64,000 bases of DNA from NCBI GenBank assembly GCA_030267565.1, contig BRXU01000001.1, positions 930,001 through 994,000 of the forward strand. Reading direction: 5' to 3'. This DNA is from Pleodorina starrii (Eukaryota; Chlorophyta; Chlorophyceae; Chlamydomonadales; Volvocaceae). A program made the position numbers and the translations under genes. This document shows, in pieces, positions 1 through 9,000 of this stretch. The notes below the pieces were generated by a model. It ran no database searches and was not told the origin of the DNA. It worked only from the letters and a program-made list of their open reading frames with translations. Position 1 is the first letter of the stretch. Each line of letters opens with the position of its first letter.

Positions 1-395
1 AATATGACGTTGAACGTTTGGTACCGGCGGTCGACAAGGTGAAAGCGAGCCCTAAAGCCAAGCGCACAGCCAAAGTGTCGGTATGGATAGCCTACACGCG
101 CGCACGCGCCCTTGCGGTTGTGCGTGGATGCACAAGCACATTGACGCAGCGTAACATGAAGGCAGTGCAAGTGAACCCAAGTCAACCGACGGCACTCAGA
201 ATACAGCGCAGAAAACGGAGTACGTCTTGTCGTCTGGCCAACAGGCGTCCGACAGCAGCCCCCAACAGCCGGGAAGAAGGGACAGCAGCCCTTATTCCCT
301 ACACCAGCAGTTACTTTGGTCAAGTCAAGCTACATGTATGGTAATTTGCAAAAAGTTACAAGCACCTATAAACTGCACCACACGGGCGGATATAC

Positions 396-3300
396 CTTAG
401 GAGTTGGGCCGCGGGGTGTTGGGTCATGTGGAAATTGAGGTTCGGCAGCCGCCGCAGCATCATCGCCGTCGTCCTGTTGCAGGAAGGTCAGTAGGGAGTG
501 GGGTTAAATAAGGTTGGCCGGAGGGATTTCAATATGGAAGCGGATATTTGTGTGCAAGCGGATAGGCCACTTTACGGTACGGATATACCTTTGTGGTTGC
601 GACGTCGGTGGAAGGATGTGCGGTGTGCGCTGTTGAGTCAGGTGCCGACTGGGGTACGGCAGCGGACGCGGCCGTGGGCTGCGTGGGGGGCTGGCTGCCA
701 GCGGGTCCTGCAGCCGCTGCAGCCTCCTCCGTGCCGTAACGTGTGCGGGCGTAGCCTTCCTGATCCCTCCGTAACAAGTCCAACAGCGCGTTTGCCTCGC
801 CCACAGATTGCGTATAGGCTGCGTGCGCCAGAAGCTCAGCAGGAACTCCGTCGACGTGCGCGTTCCATGCTTTCAGCGCCTCTTCGTCGAGCTTGCAATG
901 CGCGTCGTCTTTGTACTTCTCGGCGAGATGTGTGGCCCACTGTGCAACGACTTTGCCTCGTACTTGCAGAGCGGGCGTTCGGCGCGCCAGCTCTTGCACC
1001 TGCTGTAGCGTGTGCGCGGCACCGACCAGCACTACACTGATGAGCTCAGGCACGTTGTTCGGATGGCAGGGGAAGAGATGTTGCACGGCAACAGGGCTGG
1101 GGTTGCGGAAGCCAATGACGTGTGCACGGAGAGCAACGTGCCCTTCTTCACCCGTGAACCGCCCTGTGGGAGGGCGGCATACCACAAGGTGCCGTACTGG
1201 ACGGATGACTGCCACGACGCATTCCTCGATGAGAGTGAGGGGTGGCAGATGCGCCGGTCGGACACCGTTGTCCACGCAGGCTAGTGAATGCGGCGGCATG
1301 GTGCCCTTGTGCAAGTGCGCCGCACACTCGATGCACACATCGAGGTGGTGGTTGCCGTCTGGAGACAGCCGGATGCAGTGCGCGGCAGGGTGGGATTGGA
1401 GGTACAAAGCCCTGCGCGATGTCGATGCCGACGATGCAGCACTGGAGGAAGCCGTGGTACCCGCCGCAGCATTGGCGGTGGCCTCCGCCGCAGCGACGGC
1501 CCGTTCGATTGGAGCAGGTGTGGGGCCGATTGGACGAGTGTCGTTCAGCACGCGCTCCAAGACACCTGACGTGTGGGTGAGATATGACATATATGGCAAA
1601 ATTGTATTACAACTGCTACGGTGATAAACAATGGATGCATGTATGATGAAAACGATCGTGGCAGTTTAAACACTTGCAAGGATGTGTTTTATTTGCCACG
1701 TTTTAGCATGATATGCAACACTTGCGTACCTGGAAACGAGGTGAGTGCTGGATTTGCAGCAAGCAGTATTTCGCTTTCTTCAGGAGTTGGTGGCACCCAT
1801 AGAGTGTTTCCATCACGGGGGCAGCCCTCATGAGTGGTGCCGTACTTGTCCAGTATTGCAAGCTCAGGTGCGAGGTCGGTCCAGCGCTTGCTGGCAACAT
1901 CCGCTGGTTTGTGCCTGCGGCTGCAGACGCAGCACACTTGCGTCGGCAAATTGTTGGCAAGGGACGTGCGAAACCGAGCGGCATCTTTGCTGTCATCGTC
2001 GGGCTGCAGGATGGTAGGCGTCTCCTGCAGGGCAACGGGTGTGGACCTGTAATTCAAGCATGAAGTCGGCTTGTAGCACAGCGTGTCATTTGTCTTGTAG
2101 GAGGAATTTGAAACAAAATGCGGTTGCACTGTAGCGTATGATTAATCTTGCCTTGTTGACAAGGGCGGCAGTGGTGTTGTCGAGTAGAGTCTGCCGCTTG
2201 CGCTCGTGCCATCTGTCGAGCTCCCGCTGTTGGTCTGGATCATCGGAAATCGCCACTTGCATGAAGGTCGCGATCTCAGCTAAGTTGCGGTCAGCCACTT
2301 GCTGGTGGTCGGGTGTAGCCATATGGAGTGATGAGCTGTGATGGCTGACGAAGTCCTCCAGCTGCTGTTCAGTGTGGTGCGGGTAACATGGCTGTAAGGC
2401 AGCAACGAGCTGTTGTCGGTGATGTCGATGAAAAGTCTGGCCCTCTTTCGGCAGGAGTGCTTGCAGCTGGATGTCTGCTTTTAGTAAATTTATAACATTA
2501 CTGACTGATAGTGCTGGCGCCGCTGCTACTTGTGTCGATAGATGTACAAGATCAGTGGCATGCTTGCTGAGGGCCTGCTGCAATTGCTTCGAAGAGACGT
2601 TGGGTATGTAGGGAAGCAAAAGTCTTGTCACATTCGTCCATTGCCCATACTGTCTTGGTGTATACCGATTAGGAAGCAATGCTGCAATCTCCGGATGTTG
2701 GCTGATGATTGTACGGACTTTCTGGAAGGTACTCCCTGCTGTTGCTGGGTCGTGCTTATTATCGCTGCTGTGTGCGTTCGGGGTGTTCGTACCTCCACGC
2801 AGAATGGCAGTGACGTAAATTGTGTTGTTATCTGTAATGCCGAGGTACATCGGGCTGTAAGCTGGGTTTAGTCGACGCCCTTTGAAGATGAGGCGGATGT
2901 CGGGATGTACAGCTGTTCCGTTCAGGCTGTCCTGCAGCGGCTGAGTACGTGGCACGTGCAGTATTGTTGTGCGGCCGTCCAGTTGATGGATGAACATCTG
3001 CACGTCAGCCTTTGAAGCAAGTGTGGAGTTCTTGTCGTACGTTAGCATGGGTTGTTGCAAGATCAGGCAACAGCATAACATGCACAGCATGCTGTACAGC
3101 ATTAAGCGTATGCGCTTGGGGCTGGGGTATATCTTGATGCAGGATTGAAGTACGTGCCATGCTGTGCTGGGAAGCTGCTGGATGTTGTGCCACAAGGAGC
3201 ACGACAGATGCATTGTGTACAGGGTATACAACATTGACATTGCAGCTGTGCTGGTCTTAATCTTGCTGCGGTATGCTGTTGTTATGATTGTGCCAGTGAG

Positions 3301-4134
3301 GTAGGAGAGCTGAAGACATGTGACCGGTGTAACTGCCCACAGGAAATAGAAGGCGTTCCAGATGATGCATAGTATAGGTTCAAGTATGGACCATGCTGTG
3401 CTGAAAACGTGGGGGATGTGCTGGCACAAGGAGCAGCACAGATGCATTCCGTATAGGGTGTACAACGTTGTGATTGCAGTTGTGCCGAACTTCATCTTGC
3501 TGCGGTATGCTGCTGTTATGATTCTGCCAGTGAGGTACGACAGCTGAACACATGTCACCGGTGTAAGTGCCCAGAGGAAATAGAAGGCGTTCCAGGTGAT
3601 GTGTAGTATAGCTTTCCAGTGTTGTACGGCTAATTGCAGGGCGGATGCTGTCATGCTGACGAGCCATGGATGACGTATACAAGCCTCCAGTACTTCACAA
3701 CCATAGAAGAGTCCGTATACGGCTGCGAATTGCGTCAATTGTTTGCTGACATGTACGGACCAAAGAATAGTAGGTCCGAATTCGTTCCGGATGCGGTTGC
3801 GGATGCGCTGGTACCAAAAGGGAAAGCTTAGTTGCCAGTTCGCGTGTGTGTTCATGACATCGACAGGGCTGCGAGGTGCGCGGCCCAAAAGGCACGCTGC
3901 GAACGTAAGTGATACTATGATTTGTAGAAGAATGCTCAAATACCGACGTGTGTGCTGCGATGTCATGGCTACTACAACGTTATGTGGATTGTAAAACGGT
4001 GTATTTAGGCTGTGTATTATTGTATATATGACAAACTGAAATGTTTTATATTTGCTGAGTTCTATCTTTATTGTTTGCCTTGGCTTTTCTAGAATTATCG
4101 CCGTCGCCGTCGGCGCCGCCAACATTCTACCCAT
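396..4134 (-). CDS. Helitron-like polyprotein, N-terminal part, with membrane region, ubiquitin-like and DUF6570-like domains (partial)
   Basis: Four exons join in frame: 4134-2152, 2024-1730, 1565-589 and 473-396. The last ends at a donor, so the gene continues left of the window. About 1,111 residues are visible. A second Met at 3966 precedes a hydrophobic stretch and could be the true start. Residues about 65-360 are rich in membrane-like segments and hold a duplicated unit (about 174-246 and 252-325). Residues about 378-448 match ubiquitin in length and pattern and end in LRGG. C692, C693 and C695 form a CCxC segment. A CIEC pair lies at about 837-840 and LTLIEECVVAVIRPVRH at about 869-885. 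These features and the basic tail resemble DUF6570, which precedes Helitron_like_N and the PIF1 helicase in many Helitron proteins. The Rep and helicase domains are not in view, so Helitron membership is inferred. Intron 1 uses a GC donor. Confidence 0.66.
3160..3615 (-). repeat. Internal tandem duplication in the membrane region of the Helitron-like protein
   Basis: Two copies, roughly 3397-3615 and 3160-3381, are clearly similar at DNA and protein level with a spacing of about 235 bases. Each encodes WNAFYFLWA(L/V)TPVTC, then a LSYLTG.IIT.AYRSK segment, then LYTLY.MHL.CSL. Each unit probably forms a pair of membrane helices. Confidence 0.8.
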
Positions 4135-5101
4135 GGGTCACTGTACGTCATACAAGGTTGGCCGACGTCGGTGTCGGTCGCGCGCTTCAACCATCCGCCG
4201 GTCGCCATCCGCCGGTCGCCGTCGGGCGTCGGTCGTTAACGGTCAGATTACCGCCGGTCGGTGCCGGCCGGCGGTCGTTAATGCCGGCCTAACGGTACTG
4301 TTAAGCCGGCCGCTGGTCGCTGCCGGCCGCCTAACGGTACTGTTCAGCCGGCCGCCGGTCGCTGCCGGCCCCGCGGTCGCTGCCGGCCGGCGGTCGCTGA
4401 GTGAGCTCGTTGAAAAGTGCGTGGCACACGGCGATGATTATTGCTATTGAGATACGACTTGCGGCCCGATGTTTTTACATTACTGTGCACGTGTTAGGAA
4501 ACCTTCTGCACGTGTCCAGCGAAGATACCAGTCGCGGCGAGTCGTTGCAGTGTGCACGTGTCGGGAAAGCTTTCGCGCTTTGCCAAACTAATGCTGTATA
4601 TCACACGTTTCTGCAATTCGGATTTATATTATGTGCAGAGAAGCTTGTCAGAGGGCTGCGCGATGTCGCGACCAGCGAAAATACGAGTCGCGGCCCGATG
4701 TTTTTACATTGCGAGCGAGCTGTTATTGGGGCTGCTATTGACGCTGCGACGTGTATTTCGTTGCACGGCATTTATTAATGTATATGTCAGACGCCGGCGG
4801 GTGAGAATATTGGGTGGCGTGCGGTCGGCGGGTGGTCGGCGGGCAACTTTTCATCGTTCGTCATGTTTTTGCCGTGCGGCTGCCGGGACGTCTATTCATA
4901 TTGTTGATAATACTTTATGTTGACATGTTCATTGCGCATTATGGCTGTGTAAGATGATGTCGTAGCCGTCTGGTACTGAGTATTTGACGCTTGTCGCTTG
5001 GCTGCTTAGCTGAGTGTGGTTGCTGAAATGTGCATGGTACACGGCGATGAGTATTGTTATTGCTAGTTGGCTGAGGATGTCTGCCAGATTTCTTATGCTG
5101 A
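4135..5101. other. Gene-free stretch with diverged repeats between the Helitron-like gene and the LINE
   Basis: I see no supportable gene here. Besides the GC-rich array at 4156-4400, the motif GCGGCCCGATGTTTTTACAT occurs near 4461 and again near 4692. A segment containing CACGGCGATGA occurs near 4428 and again near 5040 in similar surroundings, so the stretch looks like old, diverged duplications. It could hold the 5' flank or promoter of the Helitron-like gene. Confidence 0.5.
4156..4400. repeat. GC-rich tandem array built on GCCGGTCGC
   Basis: The unit GCCGGTCGC, or close variants such as GCCGGCCG, recurs throughout. A longer unit of about 45 bases containing CTAACGGTACTGTT is present twice, near 4288 and 4331. 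No coding pattern is visible. Confidence 0.7.
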
Positions 5102-5218
5102 CCATCGCGAAATCTGCAGACATGGCTCTCTTCTTAGTTCGTACATTGTACGAACATAAGCATCGCGAAATCCGTGGCTATGGCTCTCTTCTTAGTTCGT
5201 ACATTGTACGAACATAAG
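5102..5218. repeat. Two tandem copies of a 58-59 base unit containing a stem-loop
   Basis: Copy 1 is 5102-5160 and copy 2 is 5161-5218. The last 38 bases of each are identical. Each ends in the inverted repeat GTTCGTAC-ATT-GTACGAAC, extended by CTTA/TAAG outer bases. The LINE sequence begins directly after the second copy. Confidence 0.85.
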
Positions 5219-5949
5219 CACAAGACATCGTGGGACGTCAAACTACCACATGGCCCGACGTGCGACAGAACACTACAATCTGCCCTGAAAGATAAAATAA
5301 GAATAAACGGCAAAACAATACCATACAAACACCCGGGGCAAGCATACAAATACCTAGGTGTTCACATAGCCCTGACCCTAAACTGGGCAGCGCAAATGGA
5401 GTATGTCAAAGAAAAGATTCGCGCGAGGGGACATGACATTGCCACGTCCCTCGCATCCCCTGACCAACGCCTACGAATGATCCAGACCTGTATCCAGCCC
5501 GCAATTGCGTACAGCTTCCCCACAATGGCATACACGAACAATGATATCAAAATCCTCGATAGTATGGTCACACGCGTCGCAAAACAGAGCTACGGACTCA
5601 AAATGGGCTTCTGCACCCGTGCAATTCTGCTCCCACAGGAACAATACGGCCTGGGACTTGGCTCGTTCTTACCCATTTACGTACGTAAGGCCACCAGGGC
5701 CCTGGTGCTCTCTCTTAACGATCAAGGGCGGCTCGGTGTCGTAACCCGTGCACTACTGGAACTGCAAGCCAAACGCGCAGGCACCCTTGAAGCACATGCG
5801 TATCGGGCGGAAAGTCATTTCTACTGTACCCTCAAGCAACTCACTCTCACGCGAGCTCATGGGCTCACAATCACCACTATGGGTAAAGAATACACCACTA
5901 CCCTACACAGCCTAGCCGCCCTTGCTGATGCAATGGGTACATACCCAGC
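5219..5949 (+). pseudogene. Reverse transcriptase C-terminal (thumb) fragment of the LINE
   Basis: An open frame runs through this segment (from an upstream ATG at 5174 to a stop at 5999-6001). It carries the motif AYKYLGVHIALTLNW, followed by a helical thumb-like region with IRARGHDIATSL and RMIQTCIQPAIAYSFPTMAY, as in LINE reverse transcriptases after the YADD palm. The palm and the catalytic YADD are absent because of 5' truncation. The true coding sequence stops at 5949, where a palindrome begins to read back on itself. The last codons before the stop are the reverse complement of the preceding ones. The ATG at 5174 belongs to the flanking repeat and is probably not a natural start. Confidence 0.75.
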
Positions 5950-6002
5950 GCTGGGTATGTACCCATTGCATCAGCAAGGGCGGCTAGGCTGTGTAGGGTA
6001 GT
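5897..6002. repeat. Perfect palindrome, 53-base arms, no spacer
   Basis: The centre lies between 5949 and 5950, inside CAGCGCTG. All 53 bases on each side pair. The left arm is LINE coding sequence and the right arm is its exact reverse complement. Confidence 0.95.
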
Positions 6003-6004
6003 AT

Positions 6005-6080
6005 AATGTACCGATACGGGATGACCGGGTCGGTAGTGCCTGCAGGCACTACCGACCCGGTCATCCCGTATCGGTACATT
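6005..6080. repeat. Perfect palindrome, 38-base arms, no spacer
   Basis: The centre lies between 6042 and 6043, inside CCTGCAGG. All 38 bases on each side pair. Here the right arm is the LINE coding sequence and the left arm is the copy. Only two bases (6003-6004) separate it from the first palindrome. Confidence 0.95.
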
Positions 6081-9000
6081 CTCCCCCTGATTGAGATTGG
6101 ACTTGATCTCCGTAGTCTAGTAGACATGAACAATGACCGTTATCTGATCGACACCACAGCCTTAAAAAGGCTTACCAATGGGAGAGCGCGGCACCGACAC
6201 CTTGTCTCTCTTAACCGCCTGAGCCTTGCACTAAGCGCCACAGGGGAAAACCCATCCAAATGCAATCACGAACGACCCCTCCCCCATCGCGACAGGAAGC
6301 TACCCGATTTCCCCGTTATCAGCAGCCTTGTTCGTAACAACCTGTCACCCACCCCCGCCTCACAACGCCTCATCACTGAATTCCTGCGGGCACGCGCCAA
6401 CACATACCAACCCAACATAAACACCGAACACACACATTACACAGTTGTACCTGGACGGTGGGTTAAACACGGCCACGATGAATTCTTCGTGCCTGATGCG
6501 ACGCCACCCACTCAAACCACACACGAAGACCGCCACATGCCCCATAATGCCGACCCCCCCGAACATGGGATCCCAGAAAACACCGACCCTGATGACCCGA
6601 TGGATGGTACCACGGACAAAACCCAACAAGCAGCCGCAAACCCTGCTAATCCGCATGGTAACACCCTGACACAACCTCCTAACCAACCCAAACGCCGCAT
6701 CCAATCTCTACCATCAGCGCCTGATGGAGAGGATGGGGAGCCTAACAAGAAAGCCCGCCAACTACAAAGGACAAGTCAGCGACGAAAATGCACCCCGGCT
6801 GTGAGGCGGCGAAACTGGATAGCCACGAACACACGCACAAGCAACCCCAAAATAAAAGACGACCACGTACGGATGAGAGAAGCTGTTCACGAAGACGAAG
6901 AGGCCAACCCTGGTCACACTCGCTTCGCCATGAGTGCCCGATCCTTCTTTACAAACCTTATGTTAGCTGTCCCTACACTGGGACGAGGCTCTCCGACAAA
7001 CTCAACCCCTGTCCTAACACGGCAGAGATCGCTCTCCACGAAGCTACAGAACACAATGCAGCTTCTTGCAACCCAGTCGCACAACAACCCTATCCTAAAG
7101 AAACTACAAACACACCCTCTAATCGAGCATGCCAATACCCAGCCCGACGACAACGCAGAGCCCCCCTCGGAAAACCAACTGCCTACACTGCAACGCAGGA
7201 CAACCTTGAAGCAGGTAAACTGGCGACTGGCACGAAAGCAACTGCTTCGTGTAAACCCCCCGCTAACAGATCGCCAGCACCCAGATAGCACTCTGGCTAA
7301 CCAGCTCGTGTGCAGCCTCTACTCTGATTGTGAGTTTGTTGAACGAATCATCTACGGACCATTCCGAAAGCGAGAAACCGTAGAGCCAAAAACACGGTGC
7401 AAACGCCCCAATAAGAAACGCCCAACCACCATCGACCTCACCGAGACAGGGGACCCACAGGACAAAGGCACGACGATGGAAGTTGACGGAGGTAAGAACA
7501 CTACTGGTGCGGGAGCACCCAATCCAACACCAAGAAATATAGACGGCCGCCTGGCTGGCGGCCCAAGCAGCACACACGCGGACTACTACAGAGTACAGTG
7601 GTGCAACACTATCGTGTGTGCAGGCGCGATCAGTGCTTACCGGCTGCTTAACTACCATGCCAAAGCGAGCAAGCACACGATAGCCAAGTACGGACGCGGA
7701 GCTGGAAGATACTTACACGAAGTCTCTTGGGAAGACTCAGACATGCCTCTCCACGACATTCAAGGGCAACACAACTGGCCCACCTTACTCGCCACCCACC
7801 AAGTGCGTAATGCAACGCAGACCACCGTCAAACTCCCACCAGCCCCACTTGATACTCACCTTTCCAACGCGCAACGACAAGGCAGATGGGATCCCCCGAG
7901 CGCTGATACGAGTGCACGCACCAGGCGTACACTAACACATGTGACAATCAACACGGTACCCTGCAACCCAGACAGAGATATAAAACCACCTGGGAAATAC
8001 GTAATCATACCAGGGGAGCCTAGCGACTCCGAACTTCACGTGTATGACCCAACTGGCGCCTGGATAGGAAGTCTCCAAATCGACCGGGTGCGCTCCCTTT
8101 ATGCACGATACCAGCACTCACGGCAAACCAGGCCCGACGCCCACAACAAGTTAGCTGCCAGAGGAGGCTTTGATGAGGACGTAGCCAAACTCCTGTTAAG
8201 ATATAAAGTCACACCTAAAAAGAAACACAGGAATGGACGACCAGGTGTCGGCACACACCAGAATCAAGCAACAATCAGAACCTGCCCCGAGAACCAAGTC
8301 ACAATATGTCCTGAGCTTAGCGTTGTACTACAAGACGCGACACAAGCAACTTGTGAGAGGTTTGCATCACCTCTCAACGTCGATAACTCCACGACACAGT
8401 ACTTCAGCGCGTACGGGGAGGACCAACTCTTTGGAGCGAACCTCGACGCGTACTCGCAGCTTTTCAACGGACTGTCCATTGCCCACCCGGACCCCACCCC
8501 TGAGGCGTCAAACCATGCGCTTGCCTGGGCAATTCTCTCGGCACAGGAAGCATCGGAAAACCCTGAACCGACACTGACTATCCTAATTCTGAAGTACAGC
8601 CTGAACGGCCCGTATAGCAAGCATATGGGAAACCCCGCAGTGCGGCGCCTAGGTCGCGTCCCAGCAACCCATGAGCTGGCGAAATTGCAACAGGGTAGAG
8701 GAAGCACAACGGACGCAACGGCTTACAAATCCGGCCTCGACGTCATAGCAGTCGGCAACATCAGCGGCCTTGCTCTCCTTACGCACACAATCGGTCCTAA
8801 GATTGCAATGAACACTGACAATCTGCTGGGACATGACCAACCCCAACGAACACCTGGCCCCTGCCCAACACCAGACCGCACCCGGTGGGCAAAGCGACAC
8901 CTACATGAACTACGAAAAGGGCAGTCTACCCCGGCCTTCAGCACTACAGCCTGGGAGATCGAGCGGACAACACCAGGACAGCGGTACCGCCTGTCTGACA

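Noticed and set aside
18..344. Plus-strand open frame at the left edge
   Set aside because: It overlaps sequence expected to belong to the leftward Helitron-like gene and its introns, and shows no motif.
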